A stretch of DNA of 64,000 nucleotides from an uncultured Collinsella sp. (GCA_902494585.1 CABUUD010000002.1:3438-67437); one strand, 5' to 3'; shown: positions 52,480-61,981, numbered from the stretch's first letter. Program-made: numbers and translations. Notes: a model not told the origin generated them from the letters alone.

Positions 52480-52545
52480 ATGAACCGTGAGAGGTATCGC
52501 GGCGACCTGCCCCTATCGGGGGTGGGCGCCTATGTCATCGCTTAA
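52480..52545 (+). CDS. Possible 21-codon leader peptide overlapping RecJ-RecQ start
   Basis: An ATG at 52480 with AGAGGA nine bases upstream opens a 21-codon frame (MNRERYRGDLPLSGVGAYVIA) whose stop lies 13 bases inside the RecJ-RecQ gene. The big gene's own start at 52532 has GGGGGTGGG upstream. The arrangement would couple translation of the two. No homologue is known to me. Confidence 0.35.
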   Translation: MNRERYRGDLPLSGVGAYVIA

Positions 52546-55500
52546 GACGACACATCGCTGGGCGGTCGCTCAGCAAAATCCCGAGCTCGAAAAGGAGCTT
52601 TCGGCTGGTCTGGGCATACCCGGGCTGGTGGCGCGTATTATGGTTGCGCACGGTATTGCCTCGATTGAGGAAGGACAGCTATTTTTGACGCCTTCGCTCG
52701 ATCGCGACTGGGCCGACCCACTCATTATCCCGGGCATGTCGGTCGTTGCCGACCGCGTCGAGCGTGCTATTCGCAACCACGAGCACATTGCGGTCTTCGG
52801 CGATTTTGACGTTGACGGTATTACGTCGACCTGCCTGTTGACCGAGGCGCTGCGAACGTTTGGCGCCAATGTCACACCATTCATCCCGCATCGCTTTGAC
52901 GAGGGCTACGGTCTTTCGCGCGCGGCGCTCGACCGCGTTAACGAGCTCGCTCGTCCCCAGTTGATCGTGACCGTCGATAACGGCATTGCCGCCAAAGAAG
53001 AGGTTTCCTATCTGGAGAGCCTGGGGATCGATTTGGTGGTCACGGACCATCACGAGCCCTCCGATCAGGTGCCGCAGGGCGTGCCTCTAACCGACCCTAA
53101 GCTCGAGGACGAGGGTCCTTCGCGTGAACTTGCCGGCGCCGGCGTGGCGCTCAAGCTGGTGCAGGTCCTGAGCGAGCGTTTGAGCAAGCCATCGTATTGG
53201 CGCTCGCTGATAGAGGTCGCGGCACTGGGTACCGTGTCCGACATGATGCCGCTCACGCCCGAGAATCGCGCACTGGTCGCCGAGGGCATCCAACAGATGC
53301 GTGTGACGGCCCGTCCCGGCTATATCGCGCTTGCCGCACTTGCCAAGGCCGACCTTTCTACCATTACGGCCGACGGCCTGTCGTTTTCGCTCATTCCCCG
53401 CTTAAACGCCGCCGGCCGCATGGCCGATCCCAAGCTGGCGCTCGACCTGCTGCTTGCCCGTGATCCTATCGAGGCAAGCGCGCTGGCGGCCGAGCTCGAG
53501 GAGATCAACCGTCAGCGTCGCGAGATCGAGGCGGAGCTCACGCGCGATGCCATGGCAAAGGTCGAGGAGACCTATGATGGCGGGCGCGCGATTGTCGTGG
53601 GCGGCGAAGGTTGGCACGAGGGCGTTAAGGGCATCGTGGCGAGCCGCCTCACCAACCGATATCACGTGCCGGCGCTGCTTTTCTCTATCGACGACGGTAT
53701 AGCACGTGGGTCGGGCCGCTCGGTAGGCAAAGTCAACCTGTTCGAGGCCGTAGAACGCTGCTCCGACCTGCTGATTCGCCGCGGCGGGCATGCCGGTGCG
53801 GTGGGCGTTACCATCGAGGCATCTAAGCTCGATGAGTTTCGTCGGCGTCTTTCCGCCGTGTTGTCCGAGCTTCCCGCCGAGGACTTTGAGGACACCGACG
53901 AGGTTGCCGCCACGGTCGACCTTTCCGAATTGAATATCGAGACCATCGAGCAGATTTCCCGCCTTGAGCCGTTTGGCCAGGGTAATAAGGTGCCGCTGCT
54001 GGCTGCCGAGGGTGTGACGATGTGTGACCGCGCCGTGGTGGGTAAGACCGGCGAGCATATGCGTTTCGTGGCGACGGATGGCGCCGCAAGTGTGCCGGCC
54101 ATCATGTTTCGTGTGCCGCAGATCGACAGGCTTATCAATTGCGACAGCGCCGTCGACTTGGTGTTCGAGGCCGTTGCCGAGCATTGGCAGGGGCGCGTGA
54201 AGCCCAAACTCATGATCAAAGATGTCTTGCTACGCGATGCCACGGCGCCCAATATCGACGATCCGGCATGTGAGCTTCGCCGCGGCGTACAACCGGCGGA
54301 TTCTGGCCTGCGCCTGGAGTCGCGTAAACGCGAAACGCTCGCTCAGCTTTCCTATACCGAGCTCACGCGCTCGCTCATTCACAGCTTTATCGGATCGAAC
54401 CAGCCGCACCGCGCACAGGTCGAGGCCCTTGTCGCCCTGGCCGACCACCAGAGCGTTTTGGCCGTTATGGGAACGGGTCGCGGCAAGTCTCTGATTTTTC
54501 ATGTACATGCCGCACGCGAGGCGGTCCTTCGCGGGCGTGCGAGCATCTTTGTCTATCCGCTGCGTGCACTCGTTGCCGACCAGGCCTATCACCTTTCCTC
54601 GACGATGGCCGCGCTCGGCATTGGCGTTGGCGTGCTGACCGGCGAGACCGTGGAGGCGGCGCGCGATGACGTGTTTGCCGGTCTGGCTTCGGGCCGCACC
54701 GGCATCGTTCTCACGACGCCGGAGTTCCTGTCTATCCATCGCGATCGCTTTGCGCGTTCTGGACGTATTGGCTTTGTCGTTATCGATGAGGCACACCATG
54801 CCGGTCTTGCCAAAGGCGGCGACCGGAGCGCCTACCTTGACATGCCCGATATTCTCAAAGCCCTGGGCGATCCCGTTGTCATGGCGGCAACGGCTACCGC
54901 GACGGCCCCAGTCGTGGCGGAGCTTGCTCGTGTATTGCCGATTACCAGGACGGTGGTCGACGAGACCGTTCGCGAGAACCTACAACTCGAGGACGACCGT
55001 GACCTTGCGAGCCGCGAAAATCGCCTGGTGTCGATCGTGGCGACGGGGGAGAAGACCGTCATTTACGTGAACTCGCGCGACCAGTCCGTGGCGCTTGCCA
55101 AGACGTTGCGCAAACGCGTGCCCGACTGCGCGACCCATATTGCGTTCTATAACGCCGGGCTTGCGCGCTCCGATCGCCGCCGTGTCGAGGAAGCCTTTAG
55201 AGACGGAAGTCTCAGCTGCATCGTTTCAACTTCGGCCTTCGGTGAGGGCGTCAACCTGCCCGATATCCGCCATGTCGTGCTCTACCACATGCCGTTTGGT
55301 GCGATTGAGTTTAACCAGATGAGTGGCCGTGCCGGCCGCGATGGACAGCCCGCCGTGATTCACTTGCTCTATTCGTCGCGTGACGCTCGTATTAATGAGC
55401 GCCTGCTCGATTGTTACGCGCCCGAGCGCGATGAGCTTGTCACTCTCTATCGAGCGCTGCAGACCATGTGGCGCTCCAACCGTGGCAAGACGGGGGACGA

Positions 55501-55819
55501 TTCATTCTGCGCGAGCGATATCGACATTGCGCAGATGTGTCTTGCCATCGATGCCCGCACGCCGGTCGACGAGCGCTCGGTGGAAAGCGGCCTGGGAATC
55601 TTCGAAGAACTCGGTTTCTGCCGCGTTTCGGGGTTTGACGATACGCGTCGCATCGCGATGGCGGAAAACCCCGGTCGCGTGCAATTAAGCAGGTCAATTC
55701 GCTATTTGGAGGGCTTGCGCTCGCGCATGGAGTTCACGGCTTTTCGGAGCTGGGCGCTCGATTCGTGCGCTTCTGATATGCTAGCCAAAGTTAATCGCCC
55801 GATCGTACCGCGGGCCTAG
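52532..55819 (+). CDS. recJ: RecJ exonuclease fused to a RecQ-like helicase
   Basis: A 1095-aa fusion. Residues ~1-560 are RecJ: DHH motif I FGDFDVDGIT (~90), VTDHHEP (~172), the DHHA1 motif GGHAGAVG (~417) and a RecJ OB-type domain. Residues ~600-1000 are an SF2 helicase of RecQ type: Walker A MGTGRGKSL (~645), VYPLRALVADQ, DEAH box IDEAHHAG (~750), AATATATAPV, TSAFGEGVNLP and MSGRAGRDGQ (~929). A winged-helix-like tail follows; the four-Cys RecQ zinc motif is not apparent. RecJ (5'-3' single-strand exonuclease) and RecQ act together in RecF-type recombination, so the fusion is functionally sensible. The start at 52532 has a GGGGG site. Confidence 0.85.
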   Translation: MSSLKTTHRWAVAQQNPELEKELSAGLGIPGLVARIMVAHGIASIEEGQLFLTPSLDRDWADPLIIPGMSVVADRVERAIRNHEHIAVFGDFDVDGITSTCLLTEALRTFGANVTPFIPHRFDEGYGLSRAALDRVNELARPQLIVTVDNGIAAKEEVSYLESLGIDLVVTDHHEPSDQVPQGVPLTDPKLEDEGPSRELAGAGVALKLVQVLSERLSKPSYWRSLIEVAALGTVSDMMPLTPENRALVAEGIQQMRVTARPGYIALAALAKADLSTITADGLSFSLIPRLNAAGRMADPKLALDLLLARDPIEASALAAELEEINRQRREIEAELTRDAMAKVEETYDGGRAIVVGGEGWHEGVKGIVASRLTNRYHVPALLFSIDDGIARGSGRSVGKVNLFEAVERCSDLLIRRGGHAGAVGVTIEASKLDEFRRRLSAVLSELPAEDFEDTDEVAATVDLSELNIETIEQISRLEPFGQGNKVPLLAAEGVTMCDRAVVGKTGEHMRFVATDGAASVPAIMFRVPQIDRLINCDSAVDLVFEAVAEHWQGRVKPKLMIKDVLLRDATAPNIDDPACELRRGVQPADSGLRLESRKRETLAQLSYTELTRSLIHSFIGSNQPHRAQVEALVALADHQSVLAVMGTGRGKSLIFHVHAAREAVLRGRASIFVYPLRALVADQAYHLSSTMAALGIGVGVLTGETVEAARDDVFAGLASGRTGIVLTTPEFLSIHRDRFARSGRIGFVVIDEAHHAGLAKGGDRSAYLDMPDILKALGDPVVMAATATATAPVVAELARVLPITRTVVDETVRENLQLEDDRDLASRENRLVSIVATGEKTVIYVNSRDQSVALAKTLRKRVPDCATHIAFYNAGLARSDRRRVEEAFRDGSLSCIVSTSAFGEGVNLPDIRHVVLYHMPFGAIEFNQMSGRAGRDGQPAVIHLLYSSRDARINERLLDCYAPERDELVTLYRALQTMWRSNRGKTGDDSFCASDIDIAQMCLAIDARTPVDERSVESGLGIFEELGFCRVSGFDDTRRIAMAENPGRVQLSRSIRYLEGLRSRMEFTAFRSWALDSCASDMLAKVNRPIVPRA

Positions 55820-55834
55820 GGGAAGGGGACCTCG

Positions 55835-58195
55835 ATGGACGCCGCAGCCCGTACCGCCCATGATTCCACCCTCCAGCCGTTTTCGGAGATGGAGCACTAT
55901 AAGCATGCCGATGAGCTGCCGCCCGAGATTATGGCGGACAGCTACGACAAGCTGGAGCGTCTGTGCCTCAAATATATGAACGAGGACGACTTCTCCAATG
56001 TGGAGCAGGCCTACTGCTTTGCTGCCGAGAAGCACTGCAACCAAAAGCGGCGCTCGGGTGAGATGTACATTAACCATCCCGTCGAAGTAGCTATCATTCT
56101 GGCTGACCTCAAGATGGACTGCGATGTGGTGTGCGCCGCGTTGCTGCACGATACCGTCGAGGACACCGAGACCTCGCTTGCCGATGTTTCGGGTCTGTTT
56201 GGCGAAACCGTGGCAGGGCTCGTCGACGGCGTGACCAAGCTCACCAACATTGAAGTCGACAGCATGGACGAGAAGCAGGCGCTTACGCTGCGCAAGATGT
56301 TCCTCGCCATGTCCAAGGACATCCGCGTCATCATCGTCAAGCTCGCCGACCGCCTGCATAACATGCGCACGCTTGCCGCTCTGCGCGAGGACCGCCGCCT
56401 GTTTAAGGCACGCGAGACCATGGACGTGTACGCGCCTTTGGCCGACCGCCTGGGCATGAGTTCAATCAAGTGGGAGCTCGAGGACCTGTCCTTTTTCTAC
56501 TTGGAGCCCGATGCCTACCAGCGCATCGCGCGCATGGTATCCGAGTCGCGCGAGGTTCGCGAGCGTTATCTGGCCGAGACCATCAAGACGCTCACCGATG
56601 AGCTCAATCGCATTGGTCTTGAGGGCTTTCAGATCAACGGTCGTTCCAAGCACTATTGGTCCATCTATCAAAAGATGAAGCGCAAGGGCAAGGAGTTCTC
56701 CGAGATTTACGACCTGGTGGCGCTGCGCGTCATCACTCATTCGGTGCGCGATTGCTATTCCACGCTTGGTGCCGTGCATACCCTGTGGCATCCCATGCCC
56801 GGTCGTTTTAAAGACTATATCGCCATGCCCAAGGTCAATAACTACCAATCGCTTCACACGACGGTTATCGGCCCCACGGCCCGTCCGCTCGAGATTCAGA
56901 TTCGAACCTACGAAATGCACGAGCAGGCCGAGTACGGCATTGCCGCCCACTGGCTGTATAAGAAATCGGGCGGATCGTCTGCGTCTAAGACCAATGATGC
57001 CCAGCGTCTGGACGACCAGATTAACTGGCTCAAGCACTCACTCGATTGGGCGGCGTCTGACGAGATCACCGATGCCAAGGAATACTTGCACTCGCTGAAG
57101 GTCGACTTGTTTGACCAGGAGATTTTTGTCTTTACGCCCAAGGGCGAGGTCATGGCGCTTCGTGCCGGCTCTACACCGCTCGACTTTGCCTACGCCGTTC
57201 ATACCGAGGTCGGTAACCACTGTGTCGGCGCCAAAATCAACGGTGCGGTGGCGCCGCTCACGCACGAGATCAAGACGGGTGACCGTGTCGAGATCCTGAC
57301 CAACAAGAGCTCTAAGCCGTCGCGCGATTGGCTCAAGATCGTCAAGACACCTTCGGCCAAGTCAAAGATTCGCCGTTATTTCGCCGCCGCGACCAAGGAT
57401 GACGACGCTGCCGCCGGCCGCGATATACTGGCCAAGGACCTGCGTAAGCGCGGGTATGGCATCTCTACGCCACGATCCACGCGTGCGCTCAACGCCGTGG
57501 CGGAGCAGTTTAACTTCAAGCAGCTCGAGGACCTTTTTGCAGCCGTTGGCGCGGGCAAGGTCGCCCCGCGCGCTGTGGGCAATAAGGTCGAGCAAATCTT
57601 GGACCCCAAGCCCGAGGAACAGCTCACCAAGGCCGAGGCTATCGCCGAGGTCGTAAAGCAGCCCGCTCGCGGCTCCAACCGCAAGCCGCAAAAGCGCGGT
57701 AAGAGCGCCAGTAACGGCATTATCGTCAAGGGCGAGAGCAACAGCGGCCTGCTGGTCCGTCTGGCTCATTGCTGCAACCCCGTGACGGGCGACGACATCG
57801 TCGGCTTCATCACGCGCGGTCGTGGCGTTTCGGTGCATCGCGCCAACTGCCCCAACGTCAAGGGCCTTATGGAACATCCCGAGCGCATGATTGACGTAGA
57901 GTGGGATGGTGCTGCCGATACGCTTTTCCAGGTCGAGATTGTGGTCGAGTGCCTGGACCGCATGGGCCTGCTCAAGGACGTCACCATCGCCATTGGCGAT
58001 GCAGGCGGCAATATCCTTTCTGCCGCCACGTCGACCAACCGCGAGGGTATTGCAACCCTGCGCTTTATGGTCGAGATCTCGGACGCGAGTGGTCTGGATC
58101 CACTGCTGGCCTCCATCAGCAGCGTTGACTCGGTCTACGACGCGCGCCGCCTGATGCCCGGCGAGGGTGGAGCCCAGCTTAAGCGTCGCGTTTAG
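55835..58195 (+). CDS. rel: Bifunctional (p)ppGpp synthetase/hydrolase
   Basis: A 786-aa RelA/SpoT enzyme, the stringent-response alarmone factor. The N-terminal HD hydrolase domain is intact (NHPVEVAIIL, AALLHDTVEDTE), the synthetase domain follows (EIYDLVALRVI, KDYIAMPKVNNYQSLHT), then TGS (EIFVFTPKGEVMALRAGSTPLDFAY), helical and zinc-finger region (RLAHCCNPVTGDDIVGF...HRANCPN) and a C-terminal ACT domain (TIAIGDAGGNIL). Both activities should be present. GGAAGGGGA precedes the ATG. It starts 15 bases after the RecJ-RecQ gene. Confidence 0.95.
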   Translation: MDAAARTAHDSTLQPFSEMEHYKHADELPPEIMADSYDKLERLCLKYMNEDDFSNVEQAYCFAAEKHCNQKRRSGEMYINHPVEVAIILADLKMDCDVVCAALLHDTVEDTETSLADVSGLFGETVAGLVDGVTKLTNIEVDSMDEKQALTLRKMFLAMSKDIRVIIVKLADRLHNMRTLAALREDRRLFKARETMDVYAPLADRLGMSSIKWELEDLSFFYLEPDAYQRIARMVSESREVRERYLAETIKTLTDELNRIGLEGFQINGRSKHYWSIYQKMKRKGKEFSEIYDLVALRVITHSVRDCYSTLGAVHTLWHPMPGRFKDYIAMPKVNNYQSLHTTVIGPTARPLEIQIRTYEMHEQAEYGIAAHWLYKKSGGSSASKTNDAQRLDDQINWLKHSLDWAASDEITDAKEYLHSLKVDLFDQEIFVFTPKGEVMALRAGSTPLDFAYAVHTEVGNHCVGAKINGAVAPLTHEIKTGDRVEILTNKSSKPSRDWLKIVKTPSAKSKIRRYFAAATKDDDAAAGRDILAKDLRKRGYGISTPRSTRALNAVAEQFNFKQLEDLFAAVGAGKVAPRAVGNKVEQILDPKPEEQLTKAEAIAEVVKQPARGSNRKPQKRGKSASNGIIVKGESNSGLLVRLAHCCNPVTGDDIVGFITRGRGVSVHRANCPNVKGLMEHPERMIDVEWDGAADTLFQVEIVVECLDRMGLLKDVTIAIGDAGGNILSAATSTNREGIATLRFMVEISDASGLDPLLASISSVDSVYDARRLMPGEGGAQLKRRV

Positions 58196-58279
58196 TCGCG
58201 ACGAACGTGCCACATTTTCGATATTCGCTACACTCGAGGCATCGTTCGATGCCTCGAGTTCTATTGAGAGGAGAGGGAC

Positions 58280-58963
58280 ATGAATGCTGTGTCCTTGGAT
58301 TTAACTCCCAAGGGATCGGTCAAGATCGAGACGCTCGTAAACGGTCCCATTCAGACCAATAGCTATGCTGTTATTTCGGACAATGAGTGCGTGATTATCG
58401 ACCCCGCATGGGAAGGCGGGCGCTTGGTGGAGCATATTCGAGCCGAGCATCCCGGCGTACGCATGCTTGGCGCCGTATGCACTCATGGCCATGCTGATCA
58501 TGTTGGTGGTGTTGCCGGCGTACGAACCACCATTGGCGAGGGCTGCCAGTATGAGCTGTGTGCCAAGGATGTGGCGGTGCCGCATGCGAACATCGAGGAA
58601 CAGCGAGCTATGTGGGGCATTGAGACGCCCGACCCTGGGGAGCCGACGCGCCTGCTCGCCGAGGGCGATTCAATCGAGGTGGGCGATATCTGCCTGCAGG
58701 TGATCGAGACACCAGGGCATACGCCGGGCGGGATCGTCTTGTTTGCTGCCACCGAGCAGGGGAACATTGCCTTTGTGGGCGACACCCTGTTTCCGGGTGG
58801 GCACGGCCGTACCGACCTTTCCGGCGGAGACGAGGCGGCGATTCTGTGCTCGCTCTCCAAGCTTGCCCGGCTTCTCCCGCCCGATACCGTTTGCCTAACC
58901 GGCCATGGCGATTCGACCACTGTGGCACGCGAGCTTATGCAGAACCCTTTCATGCAGATGTAG
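58280..58963 (+). CDS. MBL-fold hydrolase, glyoxalase II-like
   Basis: A 227-aa metallo-beta-lactamase-fold hydrolase. Zinc ligands: THGHADH (~75), the histidine in ETPGHTPGGIV (~150), the aspartate in FVGDTLFPGGHGRTD (~170) and a C-terminal TGHGD. The family often cleaves thioesters such as S-lactoylglutathione or related cofactors; the substrate is unknown. GAGGAGAGG precedes the ATG. It follows rel in the same orientation, as in many Gram-positive genomes. Confidence 0.85.
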   Translation: MNAVSLDLTPKGSVKIETLVNGPIQTNSYAVISDNECVIIDPAWEGGRLVEHIRAEHPGVRMLGAVCTHGHADHVGGVAGVRTTIGEGCQYELCAKDVAVPHANIEEQRAMWGIETPDPGEPTRLLAEGDSIEVGDICLQVIETPGHTPGGIVLFAATEQGNIAFVGDTLFPGGHGRTDLSGGDEAAILCSLSKLARLLPPDTVCLTGHGDSTTVARELMQNPFMQM

Positions 58964-59157
58964 CTTTGCAGTCAGCTTCTGAAGCACGAGAAGCGTCCAA
59001 ACGTCAAGATATTTTCCCCAACGGGTCGATTCCGTAGGGCAAACGGTCAAAAAAAGTCTGTTTGGACGATATTCGTGAACAATCGAACGTTTATGCTCGG
59101 ATACGCCGTGGTAAAATCACAGGCGTTATCGGAGCAACCTTACAGGAGGTTTCTTTT

Positions 59158-60024
59158 ATGCTCGTCAACGCAGCAGACATGCTCAAGAAGGCCGAGGCCG
59201 GCAAGTACGCTCTCGGTGCCTTCAACACCAACAACCTCGAGTGGACCCTGGCTATTCTCCAGGCCGCCGAGGAGGCCAAGTCTCCGCTGATCCTTCAGTG
59301 CACCGCTGGTGCCGCTAAGTGGATGGGCGGTTTCAAGGTCTGCGCCGACATGGTCAAGGCTGCCGTCGAGGCCACGGGCGTTACCGTTCCCGTCGCCCTT
59401 CACCTCGATCACGGTTCTTACGAGGACTGCTTCAAGTGCATCGAGGCCGGCTTCACGTCCATCATGTATGACGGCTCTCACGAGGAGACCTTCCAGCTTA
59501 ACCTCGACCGCACCAAGGAGCTCGTTGAGCTTGCCCACTCCAAGGGCATGTCCATCGAGGCCGAGGTCGGCGGCATCGGCGGCACCGAGGACGGCGTGAC
59601 CTCCAACGGTGAGCTCGCTGACCCTGCTGAGTGTAAGCAGATCGCTGACCTGGGCGTCGACTTCCTCGCCTGCGGCATCGGCAACATCCACGGCGTGTAT
59701 CCCGCCGACTGGGCTGGCCTTTCCTTCGAGCGTCTGGGCAAGATCAAGGCTCAGACCGGCGACCTGCCCCTCGTCCTGCACGGTGGCACCGGCATCCCCG
59801 AGGATCAGATCAAGAAGGCCATCTCCCTGGGCATCTCCAAGATCAACGTCAACACCGACCTGCAGCTCGTCTTCGCCAAGGGCGTCCGCGAGTACATCGA
59901 GGCTGGCAAGGATCAGCAGGGCAAGGGCTTTGATCCCCGCAAGCTCCTCAAGCCTGGTCGCGACAACATCGTTGCCCGCACCAAGGAGCTCATGGAGGAG
60001 TTTGGCTCCGTCAACAAGGCGTAA
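59158..60024 (+). CDS. fba: Class II fructose-bisphosphate aldolase
   Basis: A 288-aa class II aldolase of glycolysis. It starts MLVNAADMLKKAEAGKYALGAFNTNNLEW and shows the zinc and substrate motifs HLDHGSYEDC, SIMYDGSHEE, AEVGGIGGTEDG, LHGGTGIP and KINVNTDLQ. AGGAGG before 59158 fixes the start; an upstream frame to 59062 is not supported. Codon use is strongly biased (many GGC, GAG, AAG), as in highly expressed genes. Confidence 0.95.
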   Translation: MLVNAADMLKKAEAGKYALGAFNTNNLEWTLAILQAAEEAKSPLILQCTAGAAKWMGGFKVCADMVKAAVEATGVTVPVALHLDHGSYEDCFKCIEAGFTSIMYDGSHEETFQLNLDRTKELVELAHSKGMSIEAEVGGIGGTEDGVTSNGELADPAECKQIADLGVDFLACGIGNIHGVYPADWAGLSFERLGKIKAQTGDLPLVLHGGTGIPEDQIKKAISLGISKINVNTDLQLVFAKGVREYIEAGKDQQGKGFDPRKLLKPGRDNIVARTKELMEEFGSVNKA

Positions 60025-60044
60025 GCGTCGCTAAACTTCCCGTC

Positions 60045-60136
60045 GGAAGCCCCGTCCCCCTACACTGTTTCCTTTGCGCTCACCTGGCTTCGCCAGAAGT
60101 CGCGCCAAGGAAACAGTTCCGGGGGACGGGGCTTCC
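60045..60136. repeat. 92-bp palindromic element with perfect 16-bp outer stem
   Basis: GGAAGCCCCGTCCCCC (60045-60060) and its exact complement (60121-60136) enclose a second perfect stem (ACTGTTTCCTT at 60064-60074 with 60107-60117), which in turn encloses GCGC...GCGC and CTGGC-TTC-GCCAG. The whole can fold as one long hairpin. It follows fba by 20 bases; no T-run follows, so it is not a standard terminator. Confidence 0.85.
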
Positions 60137-60269
60137 TTCGTTTAACGTCGCAGGGTTACGAGTCTGAATTAAGATGGCTACTGGCTTTGCCAGAAGTCGC
60201 GCGACGGAATCAGCTCCGGGGAAACGGGGCCTCCTTCGTTAACTCGCTACAGGGTTACTGGGCTGAATT
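60084..60269. repeat. Degenerate tandem repeat of about 88 bp
   Basis: The segment 60084-60170 (from CTGGCTTCGCCAGAAGTCGCG to GAATT) is repeated with changes at 60181-60269 (CTGGCTTTGCCAGAAGTCGCG to GAATT). The second copy keeps the small CTGGC/GCCAG hairpin and GGGGCNTCCTTCGTT but has lost the partner arm of the long palindrome. The remaining 100 bases to the next gene hold nothing I can name. Confidence 0.75.
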
Positions 60270-60375
60270 TATTTTTATGGGTACCGTTTATCGGTGTTGA
60301 GGGCTCCTTTATTGGGGTTTTCTTTTTATCTCGCTACAATGGGCTTCAAGCGTTCTAGTGACTTGGAGTTTTGGT

Positions 60376-61809
60376 ATGGCTGTTATTGATGTGCTGCCTT
60401 CGGATGGGAAGGTTATTGACGAGGGCCCTGTTGGTTGCTCTGTTGATGTTTGCTGTGATGATTTTCGCCATCTCGATATTGGGCTACCGCCTGAGATTCT
60501 TCGTCTTAAGGATGCCGGGTATTTGACGCAGGCTGTTGCTGCCTGCGATCGCCTTTTGGAGCAGAACCCCGAGCCTTCGCTGGTTGCTTGTGTTCGTGCC
60601 GAGCGGTATCGCATGCTCGAGACACCGCTTCATTTTTCGGTGTCGCGCGATCAGGCTATTGCGATGATTCGCGAGGAGTGGCCTGAGTTTACCGAAGAGC
60701 AGTTTGATGACCTGATTAATCGTAAGCGAATTGACTGGCGCTTTATCGATGGCGAGCTGTTTGTTCTCGATAACTTCCTCGATTCGCTTCGCGTGTACCC
60801 CAAGGAGGTTCCGGGCCTGCGTCCCGATTCTACGGACGGCGTCGCGCTGCGTAACCAGATGCTCAGTGAGATGGAGTCGCAAAACGGGTTGGCTCGCGTC
60901 ATCATGCTTAAGGCATCCGTGTCTGTCCCCGGTGCTCTGGAGGGAGAGGCTGTTCGCGCGTGGCTACCCGTTGCCGCTGCCTGCCGCCAGCAGTCTCATA
61001 TCGAGGTTCTCGATATGACGTCGGAGGGGAATGTTGCCTCTGAAAACGTTTCGGCTCGTACTGCCTCTTGGGCATCTTCGACTGAACATTCATTCTCGGT
61101 GACCTATCGCTATCACATTGATGCCGCCTATTGCGATATCTATGGTGGCGCGCTCCCATCGCATCCCTGTATGGACGCGCCCCTGCCCGAGGACACCTCC
61201 GAGGACCGTCCGCACATTGCGTTTACGCCGTACCTGCGACAGCTGACGGAGCGTGTTATTGACGGGCTCGAGGATCCGCTCGATTGCGCTCGTGCTATCT
61301 ATGATTACCTGACACAGCATATCGACTATCGCTATCAGCCACCGTACCTGCTTTTGGGATCTATTGCCGATGACTGTGCACACTCGCTCCGCGGCGATTG
61401 CGGTGTTATGGCGCTCACGTTTATCACCATGTGCCGCATTGCGGGCGTTCCTGCCCGTTGGCAGAGCGGCCTGTATGTTGCGCCCGATTCGGTGGGGCCG
61501 CACGATTGGGCTGAGTTCTATACGCCGCAGACCGGTTGGCTCAACGCCGACGTGTCATTTGGATCTTCTGCTCGCAGGATGGGGGAGGAGTGGCGCCGCC
61601 GTCACTACTTTGGCAATCTCGACCCGTGGCGCATGGTGGCCAACAATCGATTCCAGGCCGAGTTTGTGCCTGCTTTCGATGGCATGCGCGAGGATCCCTA
61701 TGACAACCAGATGGGCGAAGTCTCGGTTAACGGACGCGGATGCCGTCAGCGCGAGATGCTCCGCACGGTCGAACTCATCGAAATGCTCGAAGTTCCATTT
61801 TCGGACTAA
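60376..61809 (+). CDS. Transglutaminase-like domain protein
   Basis: A 477-aa protein. Residues ~30-130 are helical, with one short TPR-like stretch (LTQAVAACDRLLEQNPEPSL). Residues ~290-420 form a transglutaminase/protease-like domain with the catalytic triad Cys (RGDCGVMALTF, ~342), His (HDWAEFY, ~376) and Asp (NADVSFG, ~391). No signal peptide is present, so it acts in the cytosol; proteins like this are probably peptidases or amidases rather than cross-linkers. Codon use is less GC-biased (many CGT, GAT, CTT) near the start. The ATG at 60376 has GGAG upstream. Confidence 0.78.
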   Translation: MAVIDVLPSDGKVIDEGPVGCSVDVCCDDFRHLDIGLPPEILRLKDAGYLTQAVAACDRLLEQNPEPSLVACVRAERYRMLETPLHFSVSRDQAIAMIREEWPEFTEEQFDDLINRKRIDWRFIDGELFVLDNFLDSLRVYPKEVPGLRPDSTDGVALRNQMLSEMESQNGLARVIMLKASVSVPGALEGEAVRAWLPVAAACRQQSHIEVLDMTSEGNVASENVSARTASWASSTEHSFSVTYRYHIDAAYCDIYGGALPSHPCMDAPLPEDTSEDRPHIAFTPYLRQLTERVIDGLEDPLDCARAIYDYLTQHIDYRYQPPYLLLGSIADDCAHSLRGDCGVMALTFITMCRIAGVPARWQSGLYVAPDSVGPHDWAEFYTPQTGWLNADVSFGSSARRMGEEWRRRHYFGNLDPWRMVANNRFQAEFVPAFDGMREDPYDNQMGEVSVNGRGCRQREMLRTVELIEMLEVPFSD

Positions 61810-61848
61810 TCAACAGAAAGCTGTGATAAACTAACTCACGCATTACGT

Positions 61849-61935
61849 GCCCGAGTGGCGGAATTGGCAGACGCAGTGGACTCAAAATCCACCGTTGGCA
61901 ACAACGTGCGAGTTCGAGTCTCGCCTCGGGCACCA
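61849..61935 (+). tRNA. tRNA-Leu (anticodon CAA)
   Basis: An 87-nt class II tRNA with encoded CCA. The acceptor stem GCCCGAG pairs with CTCGGGC, the D-arm has GGAATTGGCAGACGC, the anticodon stem GTGGA/TCCAC holds the loop CTCAAAA with anticodon CAA, the variable arm is long (GTTGGCAACAAC), and the T-arm carries GTTCGAGTC. It reads UUG leucine codons. Confidence 0.95.
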
Positions 61936-61981
61936 TACATGCAAGTGAGCGTTCAAGGGGGTTTCGGCCCCCCTTTTCGTG
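61913..61981 (+). repeat. 69-bp direct repeat, copy 1 (tRNA-Leu 3' end plus terminator)
   Basis: From the T-loop of tRNA-Leu through CCA and a GGGGG-TTTCGG-CCCCC terminator with TTTT. The same 69 bp, with two differences, recurs at 62097-62165. The shared segment includes the tRNA 3' end, the usual integration site for tyrosine-recombinase elements. Confidence 0.9.
61956..61978 (+). terminator. Terminator of tRNA-Leu
   Basis: GGGGG, short loop TTTCGG, CCCCC, then TTTT. A second copy lies at about 62140-62162. Confidence 0.85.
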
